From Begonia masoniana (taxonomy: Eukaryota > Streptophyta > Magnoliopsida > Cucurbitales > Begoniaceae): a stretch of DNA of 64,000 nucleotides. The stretch is taken from NCBI GenBank assembly GCA_022432975.1, contig CM039503.1, positions 56,078,892 to 56,142,891 of the forward strand, in the 5' to 3' direction. The translations under genes were made by a program, and so were the position numbers. Of the stretch, positions 23,744 through 32,814 are shown piece by piece (positions within the stretch are counted from its first letter, which is position 1; every line of letters begins with the position of its first letter). A model generated the notes under the pieces. The model made no database searches. It was not told where the DNA came from and worked only from the letters and a program-made list of their open reading frames with translations.

Positions 23744-26700
23744 ATGTCCAACCCACCACCATCATCACCACCGTCTGCCAACATCTCTGCCAAAACCGAC
23801 CCATATCCAATCCATCATTCTGAAAATCCCTCCACTATCCTTGTGACTCCTCTTCTCACTGGAGATAACTATGGTTCATGGAGCAGAGCAATAACAATGG
23901 CTCTTCGTGCTAAAAGCAAGCTTGGATTCGTCGATGGAGGCATCCCAATTCCTGCGGACGAGAATGAAATTCCCAATTGGCAAAGATGCAACGATCTGGT
24001 CGGAAGTTGGATCCTCAACTCCGTCTCACCCGACATCCGCCCTAGCATCTTATACGCTGAGACTGCAGCACAAATCTGGACAGATCTAAAGGAAAGGTAC
24101 TCACAGTCTAATGCTCCTAAGATCTACCAATTAATGCAATCTATTTCTACTCTTAAGCAGGAAGGCATGTCTGTCTCTGCTTATTTTACACAACTCAAGT
24201 CATTATGGGACGAGCTCAACTCTATTGTTCCCATTCCTGCTTGTATTTGTACCCATGCCAAAACTATTATCGATCAACAATACCAAGATCGTTCCATGGA
24301 ATTCCTTCAAGGACTCCATGATAATTTCTCGGCTATTCGAAGCCAAATTCTCTTGATGGAGCCCTTCCCATCTGTGCAGCGCATCTATAATCTGGTGCGC
24401 CAAGAAGAGAAGCAACAAGAGATCAATATCCGAACTACTCCAACGATCGAATCTGCTGCTCTTCAAGCTTTTAAACCACCGACTCGGCCACCTGGAAAAC
24501 GCCCACGGCCCTTCTGTGACCATTGCAACAAGCACGGACACACCCTCGCAACATGCTACCAACTTCATGGCTATCCTGACAAACAAGGCAAACGATCAGT
24601 ACCATCTCCGATCACACCAATAGCTTCATCACCGCCATTGACACCAGACCAATACAACAAACTGCTTGCACTTTTGGCTAATGGGGAGCTTACTGGACCT
24701 TCGGCCAATCTCGCAGGTACGATCTTAACTTGTTCTCTCTCTAGTTGGATCATCGATTCTGGAGCATCGAATCATATATGCAGTTCATTATCTTATTTTT
24801 CTTCATATACATCTGTGCAATCGATTATGTCAGTTCAATTACCTGATGGCTCCCCAGCGCTTGTGACTCACATAGGCACTGTTATTTATTCTCCATCACT
24901 CACACTAAAAAATGTTTTTTACATTCCATCTTTTAAATTCAATCTGTTGTCTATCTCACAATTAACAAAATCAAATAATTGTGATGCTATCTTTACTCCT
25001 TCGTTTTGTTTCTTTAAGGACCGAATAACGAAGATGATGATTGGTCGGGGTAGCGCTCGACATGGACTCTTCTATCTTGATGCATCTTTTGAAAATAATT
25101 CTGCTTTCTCATTTCATTTTGGTAATAAATTTGATGTATGGCATGCTCGCCTTGGACATCCTTCACAATCTCGTTTCAATTTCATTGCTAGTCATTTTCC
25201 TATTGTTACCGCAAATAAGAATTTTGTTTGTGAAATTTGCCCACAAGCAAAACAATCACGTTTTTCTTTTCCTCTAAGTGTATCCACATCTTCACATTGT
25301 TTTGAATTAATTCATGTTGACATTTGGGGTGCTTTTTCCACTCCATCAATGAATGGTTCTCGTTTCTTCTTAACTATTGTAGATGATTATTCAAGATGCA
25401 CATGGGTATATTTAATGAAAAGTAAATCAGAGACTTTTCATATGTTAACTCATTTTTTTAATAATATACATCGCCAATTCAATAAGAAAATTTCATGTAT
25501 TCATTCTGGAAATGGAGGTGTTCTTTTCCCTCAACTACAGACCATTCGATCAGACAATGGAACTGAATTTCTCTCTAAACAACTCCAAACTTGGATGCAT
25601 GATAATGGCATTTCCCATCAAAGAAGTTGTATTGCAACTCCTCAACAAAATGGAATTGTTGAACGGAAACACCGTCATCTACTCAATGTCGCTCGTGCTC
25701 TAAGATTTCAAGCCAATTTACCGCTTTCCTTTTGGGGAGAATGTGTTCTCACCGCTGCCTTTCTCATAAATAAATTGCCAACTCCTCTCCTCCAATATCA
25801 ATCTCCTCATCAAATTTTACTCAATACAGTCCCATCCTATTCCGCCCTGCGCGTTTTTGGTTGCTTATGTTTTGCCAAAAATATGCATATTCAGCACAAA
25901 TTTGATCAACGTGCAAAACCAGGTATTTTCATTGGTTATCCTTTCGGTCAAAAAGGGTACCGTATATATGATTTACACTCTCAGAAAATCTATGTCTCTC
26001 GTGATGTTGTATTTCACGAATCTATTTTTCCATATCGTGATATACGCACCTCATCCTCAACATTACCACTCTCTATCACATCTCTTGATGACACTCCTTC
26101 CCAATCGTCCAGTGCTCCGAAAAATGATTCCTTAGACCACACCATTTCCACTGAAATTAATATTGTCCCGTCGACTTCCATTATGGATCCCTCTTCATCT
26201 CCCGCGAATTCTCCGGTCTCCATTTCTCCATCAGTTGAGATTGCTACGAGATCACACCCTCGTCCTCAACGTAATCGTAATCCACCTGCTCGTCTCCTTG
26301 ATTATGTTTGCAATCAAGTTTCTTCCTCTACCGAGTTCCCTCTTAGTCGCTATTTCTCTTTATCACGTTTTAGCCCTGCTCATCGTATTTTCCTTTCCAC
26401 TGTTATTACTCACCAAGAACCACGAACCTTTTCTCACGCCATGAAATCTGCCCACTGGCGATCAGCCATGGCCGCTGAAATCCAAGCTTTGGAATCCAAC
26501 CAAACTTGGACTCTTTGCTCACTTCCCCACGGGAAGAAACCTATTGGTTGTAAATGGGTATATAAAATCAAATATAGATCCGACAGTACGATTGAACGAT
26601 ATAAGGCACGCTTAGTTGCCAAAGGTTATACTCAAATTGAAGGCGTTGATTATCATGATACCTTCGCTCCGGTCGCCAAACTCGTTACTGTTCGTCTCCT

Positions 26701-27958
26701 ACTCTCTCTAGCATCTACTAGAAATTGGTCTCTACACCAACTTGATGTTAATAACGCATTTCTCCAAGGTGATCTTGATGAAGAGGTTTATATGACTCTT
26801 CCTCCTGGTTTTTCGACCAAAGGCGATTCTCGCGTTTGCAAATTACATAAGTCACTCTATGGCTTGAAGCAAGCCTCCCGCCAATGGTTCTCCAAGTTCT
26901 CCTCCACTCTCATCCGCAAGGGTTTCCGTCAATCTATTTCTGATTATAGTCTCTTTACTTATGAACGTCAACATACGTCCATATTTATTCTTGTTTATGT
27001 AGATGATATTATTATCACTGGCAATGATGATATTGAAATTTCTAAAGTCAAACAATTTTTGGCTCAGTCTTTTTCCATCAAGGATCTCGGCCCACTTCGT
27101 TATTTCTTAGGTATCGAAGTTTCCCGCTCTAAACAAGGAATATTTCTCTGTCAACGGAAATATGTCCTTGATATTCTATCTGACTCTGGCATGGTTGGAT
27201 CTCGCTCATCCCCGTTTCCGATGGAACAACATCTCCACCTCCGTCCATCTGATGGCACACCTCTTCCTGATCCAACCATTTATCGTCGTCTCGTTGGGCG
27301 TCTTCAGTATTTAACAGTCACAAGACCTGACATCCAATATGCTGTCAATACTCTCAGTCAGTTCTTGCAAGACCCACGTTCCACTCACTTAAATGCAGCA
27401 CATCGAGTCCTTCGTTATCTTAAAGGTTCTGTTGGTACTGGTCTATTTCTTTCGGCCTCCAGCCCACTTTCTCTCGTTGGTTATGCAGACGCTGATTGGG
27501 CTGGTTGTCCCACAACTCGCCATTCAACAACTGGCTATTTTGTAATGCTTGGCTCTAGTCCAATTTCTTGGAAAACAAGAAAACAACCAACCGTCTCTCG
27601 ATCATCCGCAGAAGCAGAATACCGGTCTCTTGCTGCTTTGACCTCAGAATTGCAATGGCTTTGTTACCTCCTCCATGACCTTGGGGTGAAACACACGCAA
27701 CCGATTCTTGTCCATTGTGACAATCAAGCTGCTATTCACATTGCCTCCAATCCAGTTTATCATGAACGTACAAAACATATCGAAATTGATTGCCATTTCG
27801 TCCGTGAAAAGATACAAGCAGGTCTCATAACTCCATCCTTCTTACGCTCCCACGATCAACTGGCAGACATCTTCACTAAACCACTTGGTGCAAAAACTTT
27901 TCGTCGCATACTTAGCAAGTTGGGTGTTCTTGATCTCTCAATCCCAACTCCAACTTGA
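23744..27958 (+). CDS. Copia gag-pol polyprotein, 1,404 residues
   Basis: This is a single uninterrupted polyprotein for a Ty1/copia (RE1-like) element, in the order gag, protease, integrase, reverse transcriptase, RNase H. The gag zinc knuckle CDHCNKHGHTLATC (CX2CX4HX4C) is near residue 258. The protease active site is WIIDSGASNH near 335. The GAG-pre-integrase motif is WHARLGHPS. The integrase triad has Asp in VDIWG (about 525), Asp in RSDNGTEF (about 603) and Glu in NGIVERKH (about 640). The reverse transcriptase YVDD box is near 1085. RNase H motifs are DADWAG and SSAEAEYRSL. I took the ATG at 23744 as start because upstream codons in the frame overlap the LTR and primer site. No stop or frameshift was seen. 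Confidence 0.95.
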   Translation: MSNPPPSSPPSANISAKTDPYPIHHSENPSTILVTPLLTGDNYGSWSRAITMALRAKSKLGFVDGGIPIPADENEIPNWQRCNDLVGSWILNSVSPDIRPSILYAETAAQIWTDLKERYSQSNAPKIYQLMQSISTLKQEGMSVSAYFTQLKSLWDELNSIVPIPACICTHAKTIIDQQYQDRSMEFLQGLHDNFSAIRSQILLMEPFPSVQRIYNLVRQEEKQQEINIRTTPTIESAALQAFKPPTRPPGKRPRPFCDHCNKHGHTLATCYQLHGYPDKQGKRSVPSPITPIASSPPLTPDQYNKLLALLANGELTGPSANLAGTILTCSLSSWIIDSGASNHICSSLSYFSSYTSVQSIMSVQLPDGSPALVTHIGTVIYSPSLTLKNVFYIPSFKFNLLSISQLTKSNNCDAIFTPSFCFFKDRITKMMIGRGSARHGLFYLDASFENNSAFSFHFGNKFDVWHARLGHPSQSRFNFIASHFPIVTANKNFVCEICPQAKQSRFSFPLSVSTSSHCFELIHVDIWGAFSTPSMNGSRFFLTIVDDYSRCTWVYLMKSKSETFHMLTHFFNNIHRQFNKKISCIHSGNGGVLFPQLQTIRSDNGTEFLSKQLQTWMHDNGISHQRSCIATPQQNGIVERKHRHLLNVARALRFQANLPLSFWGECVLTAAFLINKLPTPLLQYQSPHQILLNTVPSYSALRVFGCLCFAKNMHIQHKFDQRAKPGIFIGYPFGQKGYRIYDLHSQKIYVSRDVVFHESIFPYRDIRTSSSTLPLSITSLDDTPSQSSSAPKNDSLDHTISTEINIVPSTSIMDPSSSPANSPVSISPSVEIATRSHPRPQRNRNPPARLLDYVCNQVSSSTEFPLSRYFSLSRFSPAHRIFLSTVITHQEPRTFSHAMKSAHWRSAMAAEIQALESNQTWTLCSLPHGKKPIGCKWVYKIKYRSDSTIERYKARLVAKGYTQIEGVDYHDTFAPVAKLVTVRLLLSLASTRNWSLHQLDVNNAFLQGDLDEEVYMTLPPGFSTKGDSRVCKLHKSLYGLKQASRQWFSKFSSTLIRKGFRQSISDYSLFTYERQHTSIFILVYVDDIIITGNDDIEISKVKQFLAQSFSIKDLGPLRYFLGIEVSRSKQGIFLCQRKYVLDILSDSGMVGSRSSPFPMEQHLHLRPSDGTPLPDPTIYRRLVGRLQYLTVTRPDIQYAVNTLSQFLQDPRSTHLNAAHRVLRYLKGSVGTGLFLSASSPLSLVGYADADWAGCPTTRHSTTGYFVMLGSSPISWKTRKQPTVSRSSAEAEYRSLAALTSELQWLCYLLHDLGVKHTQPILVHCDNQAAIHIASNPVYHERTKHIEIDCHFVREKIQAGLITPSFLRSHDQLADIFTKPLGAKTFRRILSKLGVLDLSIPTPT

Positions 27959-27965
27959 CGGGGGG

Positions 27966-28167
27966 TGTTAGACAACTTCAACAACTTCAACAGACTTCAA
28001 CAACATCCTCCACGTCTCATGCTAACCATACCACAATATACTCCTTTTCTGTTTCGTCTGTTCCGTCTATTATATCAATTCTTTATTCTTTATCCTTTAT
28101 ATATATAGCTTGTCTATATACCAATCAATACAAGTAAGTAGTTCACCAAAATCTCTTGGATTTCACA
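27966..28167 (+). repeat. 3' LTR of the copia element
   Basis: 202 bp, identical by eye to the 5' LTR. It starts right after the GGGGG polypurine run that follows the gag-pol stop. Confidence 0.95.
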
Positions 28168-28496
28168 TTCTGGGTTGAAACTTGAGAGAGAATTCTCTGG
28201 CGACCCAAGTCGTCGTCGATTCCAAGAGCGTCCAAAACACCAGAGAATCCATCCATATCACCATCCGCCGCAAATTTGTACAGCTTGTGAAAAATATTCG
28301 ACTCGGAAACCGGATCTCCGGTATGAGTACGATCGGAATCAGATTTGACAACCGGTGAATCTTCTGATGCGGTAATCTCCCGAACTTTGTTAACAGCAAG
28401 CATGGTGAGATACGCTGTGCCAAGAATAGGTACGAGAATCGGGAGAGACAAGAAGAGGACGGTTTTTTCGAACATGTTGAGTTCAACATGACCCAT

Positions 28497-29060
28497 TTTT
28501 CGACTTCGTTAGGAGTTTGAAAACGGCAGAGAAACTGGTTGTTTTATATCTGAAGTTGCAGATTGAGCTTCACTTTCGTGGAAAGACACACACAGAGGAA
28601 GATGCACAGAAATCCCCGTAAAAAGGTCAATGAAAAAATAGAGAAAATAACATAGTAAACGCTTGCAATATAAAATTACCCCACCATCATCTTCTTCTTT
28701 GACCACTGTCTTGACCCTCACTCTCTCTACCTCTCAGCAACTTCTCAGTTCTCACATTACCCTATCTTCTTCTCTCCTCTATGTATGAAGTTTGAACTCC
28801 CAAATCACGAAACCCTCTGTACATCCGTAAGAAAAGTTCGTAAATTTGGAGGAGTTTTACAGTCACCGCCATAAACTCAGGCGACCAACAACTTCGCTTT
28901 TGCGTGTTGTACAATGTAATAATTAAAAGGATAATTAACCATTTTAACGCCAAAATATAAGTTAATTGAAATAAAAATTATATCAATTAAAATCATAAAC
29001 TATAAAAAATATAACGATGTGGGGGTGGAGAGCCCCAATTCATTATTCACTGCACGTAAT
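28497..29060. other. Upstream region of the ankyrin gene
   Basis: CT-rich sequence upstream of the ATG at 28496 is likely promoter and leader on the minus strand. No other gene was seen. Confidence 0.4.
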
Positions 29061-29229
29061 TTAAGAATGAGGTGTCTCTATCCCAAAACGGCTCATGTTC
29101 CTTGCACTTCAATTTTAGGGGTGCTCAAGAACTGAGGGTTCCCTCCCCAGAAGGGCCCCTCGTTCCATGTCTCTCTCATTTCAGGGGTTCCCAAAAAAAT
29201 GGGGATCCCCACCCCAGAACAAAAAGTTT

Positions 29230-29700
29230 CTGCTCGAGATCGAGACTCTATTCTCAAGCATAATGTTTAAGAATAGAGAGTCATTCCAGGGCGGGGACCC
29301 CACCTTTTGTGCTCTAATTTTTGAGGGGTGAAAACATGGCGTCCCCGCCCCGGAATGACTTCCAATTTTTAAACATTACTCTTGAGAACAGAATGTCGAT
29401 CCGGGACAGTAATTTGTCGTTCTCCGCCTTAATTTTGAGGAGGGGAGGGGAGGGGTCGTTGTCTCATAACGACTCATCCATAAACATTACGCTTGAGAAT
29501 GTGGCACCGATTCGGGCGGTGACTTGCTGTTCTCCATCTTAATTTTGAGAAGGAATGGTTGCCCAAGAACGACTCTCCGTTCTTAAACATTACGCTTGAC
29601 AACGGATCGTCGATCCAGGCAGTGACCCACCATTCTCCACCTTAATTTTGAGAAAGGGAATAGTTGCCCATGAACAACTCGCCATTTTTAAACATTACGC
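29230..29700. repeat. About 110-120-bp imperfect tandem repeats in the element's 5' region
   Basis: Successive units share CTTAATTTTGAGAAGG, GACTC, TTTAAACATTACGCTTGA and GTCGATCCGGG variants. Related but shorter units occur at 12420-12850 in copy 1. They may be a regulatory or sub-terminal repeat region of the element. Confidence 0.6.
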
Positions 29701-29894
29701 CATTACTGTGTTGATTTCTCCATCCCTAATCGTTTCCATCAAATATTATAAAAAAAATCTCACAAATCCAAGTCCTAAATTGCCAAATTCCCCTCAAATG
29801 GCACCCAAATTGAATTAAATGAAAGACTACCCCATCAGAAAGAGGTTCGTCACAAGGTGACCCGACAGAACGTACTCCGCCAAATCACCTATCG

Positions 29895-30630
29895 TTGTCA
29901 CAAGAGGACCATCTCAAAGGGTTCCGACAAACTGGGCACCATCATCACAAGGTGCTCTGGCTCAAGCGAGACGACCGCCAACTGGGTATTTTTCTATCGA
30001 ATTTCAAAGTCAGATATGTCAAGAGCAGTTTGAGCGGGATATGTCAAACTACTCAGTTATTTATTCGAAGACCGTCAACTTTAGAGGTTGTGAATCATTG
30101 GAGATCAATGAGATATTCGACATAATCGCCCTATACGAGGTTTACAGATTGAGGGGCGATAGCTGCGATAGAATTGTTCACTTGTTTTATGCGAACTTCA
30201 CTTTTACCGAGTGGGCATGATGCATGAAGATGTACATTCTTGGTATAAAAAGATTGTTATACCTCTAGAGATAGTTAATGAATTGTTCGAGTTTGCTGGA
30301 GAAGAGATTGAGGTGAAGAGATGTGACCGTGCTTCCCGAGATTGTTATTTTTTCACATCAGCCGAGGGACTAGAGTTCATTATGGAAATTCATCGCAATC
30401 CCAATATCGCAGGGTTCATGAAGACAATATCCAAAGATTTGAACGTCAAAGCTCAAATTATTCACAATCTCATAAACCACACTATTCTATCTCATGATAG
30501 ATATAGGGATTTCGTGAATTGCATGGATCTCTATGTAATGAAGAATTTGTACAACAGGAAGATATTTGACCTCGACTTCGTGATTTTAGGTCAGATAGGA
30601 TGTTTCGAGGAAGGGACCCTCCGTTCTTGA
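29895..30630 (+). pseudogene. Transposon-protein coding remnant, frameshifted
   Basis: Two frames (29895-30125 and 30211-30630) align in order with the 15477-16124 protein: LSGICQTTQLFIRRPSTLEV, then LEIVNELFEFAGEE, LNVKAQIIHNLINHTIL and CMDLYVMKNLYNRKIFDLDFVI. A stop and frame changes separate them, so no protein is expected. Confidence 0.65.
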
Positions 30631-30872
30631 GCACCCATAAAATTTGGATGCAAGGAACAAGGGGTCATTCTAATGTATGATTTGATTTATTATATTTTAG
30701 ATAGTTTATGAGTTTAGTTGTTAGAATTTTAGTACAGGGGATGGTTTAAATTAACTTCATATTTTTTTTTTATTCAAATTGATAACTAAACAAATTAAAA
30801 ATATGACCACTTTCCCAACCTCTGTTAGAAAATTTGGTTAACTCAACGTGCTAAGCTAACTCAAATAAACTA

Positions 30873-31720
30873 GGAGAATTATCGATTTGAACCCTGTACT
30901 ATACACGTTTTTTCAATTGGGCCCCTGTACTAAAAAAACCGGCAAATCGAACCCTGTACTTTGATTCTGTTATCAGTTTTGATCTTCTATCAACAATTTC
31001 ATTAAACCCTCATTGAAAAAACTACCAAACGATTTTAGATTCAGTTGAAATTTTTACCACATATTCATTACTTAATGAGAAGATAATCTGGGAATTTTTG
31101 TGATTTTTTAACACATCTACGATTTATTGTAATTTTATTTTAGTATTGCTTAAAAATATTATAATAAATCATACAAGTTTTAACAAATTACGCAAATTTT
31201 TATGTTATCTACCCATAATATTGTGAACATCTAGAAAAAGTTTCAAATAAATTCAATATCATTTGGTATTTTTTTAAATTAATATCAGTTTCTTCTTTAC
31301 TTTAAAAATTAATTTTTAAACAAATATCAAACAATATTTGATTTATTTGAAAACTTTTCCACATATTCAATCTATCATGGGTAGATAATAGAAAAAGTTT
31401 CATGATTTTCTATAATTTGTATGATTTATTATAATATTTTTATAAAATACTAAAATAAAATTTCAATAAATCGTATATATGTTAAAAAATCACGAAAATT
31501 TTCAGATTATCTTCTCATTAAGTAATAAATATGTGGTAAAAATTTCAACTGAATTCAAGATCGTTTGTTAATTTTTTCAATGAGTGTTTATTGAAATTGT
31601 TGATAGAAGGTCAAAACTGATAACAGAATCAAAGTACAAGGTTCGGTTTGATGGTTTTTTTAGTATAGGGGCCGAATTGAAAAAATGTGTATAGTACAGG
31701 ATTCAAATTGATAATTACCC
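30873..31720. mobile_element. 848-bp Mutator-type MITE (full-length inverted repeat, 9-bp target duplication)
   Basis: Exact 9-bp AATAAACTA flanks both sides (30864-30872 and 31721-31729). The ends read GGAGAATTATCGATTTGAA and, inverted, GGGTAATTATCAATTTGAA. The arms stay complementary almost to the centre near 31300, so a transcript would fold into a long hairpin. No coding capacity is seen. A 9-bp duplication with long inverted repeats is typical of Mutator-like elements. Confidence 0.88.
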
Positions 31721-31729
31721 AATAAACTA

Positions 31730-32814
31730 AGTAGCCGCCGCTAGCCAGTAGGCGCTAACTGGTGAGAAAGATGACATCAGGTAACATAATTAATTATATT
31801 AATGAAATAACAATTTAAAAAATTGAAATTTCTCTTATTTTATTTTTTAAAAAAATTTAGTAAGAAAACTCGTTGACATGTAATAAATTATCTATGTAAT
31901 TAACGTGTTATTAATGTAATAAATTATAAAATAATTTATTAAATTAATTACACCAATAAATATTTGATACGTCTACTAATTTTTTAACAAAGTGAAATAA
32001 GAAATTACACCTAGAATTATTCTAAAATTATAGAGTAAATATTAATAATATTGGTTAAAAAATATTTAGATTTGAATTTGATCAATAATTAACTATTTTT
32101 TTTCTTAAAATAATTATATATATTACATTTAGTCTTTTGACTAATTCAAAGTCAAAATTTGATATTTGACAAAGCTAGATAACTTTTAATCGTATATTAT
32201 TATTTTTATAATGACACATGATCTTTGTGTTAGAATTCAGTGTAACCCGAATTTCTATTAAGTCGGGTCAGACCCGTATATCAATATTAAAGTTTTATGT
32301 TTTCTTTATATATTGATATTTGATTATATATTGGTGTCTACGTTTTTTCCAGTTTATTATCTTTTTTTCGATTACTAGTGTTTGATTTTCAACACTCTTA
32401 ATAAATATTGATGGATAATTGTATTAAGAACGAAGAAAATAACAAGAGTGGCAAACCATCTAGCCTTCAATCGTTTTAATCCAAAGCATCCTATCTCTTA
32501 AAATTCGAATCTACTCTTTTTTCTCTGCTCCCCAATCTATGCTAATAAAACTACGACTTATCCACTACCGTTGATCATATCTGAATAATCAAGTCTTTGC
32601 ATCGGACGGTTCAGAATCAAATTCGTTTTCTCCTATAATACACCGAGATTACAGGGAGCTATTACTGATTTTATAGATATAGGGTTTCGAAATTGGGAAA
32701 TTGGGAAATCGGGGAAGAAGTATTAGGCCATTTTCTCTCTGGTTTTGTCGTTGATTATTGCTCAGCACTACAGTTTGTTCTTGCTTTCTTAATTGTTTAT
32801 TTCGCTTGTAACGG
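31730..32814. other. Very AT-rich gene-free stretch and 5' region of the zinc-finger gene
   Basis: 31780-32400 is AT-rich without recognisable repeats or genes. 32640-32814 is probably promoter and 5'UTR of the downstream gene. Confidence 0.4.

Larger units (their letters stand above)
23491..28167 (+). mobile_element. Complete Ty1/copia LTR retrotransposon
   Basis: The element is 4,677 bp, flanked by TTCTG target duplications (23486-23490 and 28168-28172). It has 202-bp LTRs starting TGTTAG and ending TTTCACA. Directly after the 5' LTR is TGGTATCAGAGC, complementary to the 3' end of initiator tRNA-Met (primer binding site). A GGGGG polypurine tract precedes the 3' LTR. The two LTRs look identical by eye over 202 bp, and the single gag-pol frame is open, so this is a young and possibly active copy. 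It lies antisense within exon 1 of the ankyrin gene. Confidence 0.96.
21603..28496 (-). pseudogene. PGG-domain ankyrin-repeat membrane protein gene, exon 1 split by a copia element
   Basis: The product belongs to the plant ACD6/ITN1-like family: N-terminal ankyrin repeats and a C-terminal membrane PGG domain, used in stress and immune signalling. Coding parts on the minus strand are 28496-28168, then (after the 23491-28167 insertion) 23485-22998, 22913-22381 and 22292-21603. About nine ankyrin repeats are visible (NGDTALHVAAKEG, DGNTALHEALIHR, KGRSPLHFAVYTG, NGDTPLHLAAKN). The PGG region has DRVNTLMVVAILVSTVTFAA and MPGGY, followed by three or four membrane helices. One hydrophobic helix lies near residues 10-33. 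Apart from the insertion all junctions are in phase and no stop was seen, so the disruption looks recent. The target duplication TTCTG is inside the exon. Confidence 0.85.
29060..30670 (+). mobile_element. Plant transposon-protein element, decayed copy 2, with inverted end motifs
   Basis: This copy matches the element at 12.4-16.2 kb across its 5' non-coding part (the ATATTATAAAAAAATCTCACAAATC stretch and the CAAGGTG-rich leader) and its coding part. A segment at about 29096-29146 (TTCCTTGCA...GGGTGCTCAAGAAC) is found inverted at about 30611-30661, which suggests terminal inverted repeats. Boundaries and class are inference. It preserves the uninterrupted AAATC site into which an LTR inserted in copy 1. 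Confidence 0.6.

Noticed and set aside
24203..24586. Minus-strand frames inside the copia element
   Set aside because: They are shadows of the gag-pol frame on the other strand.
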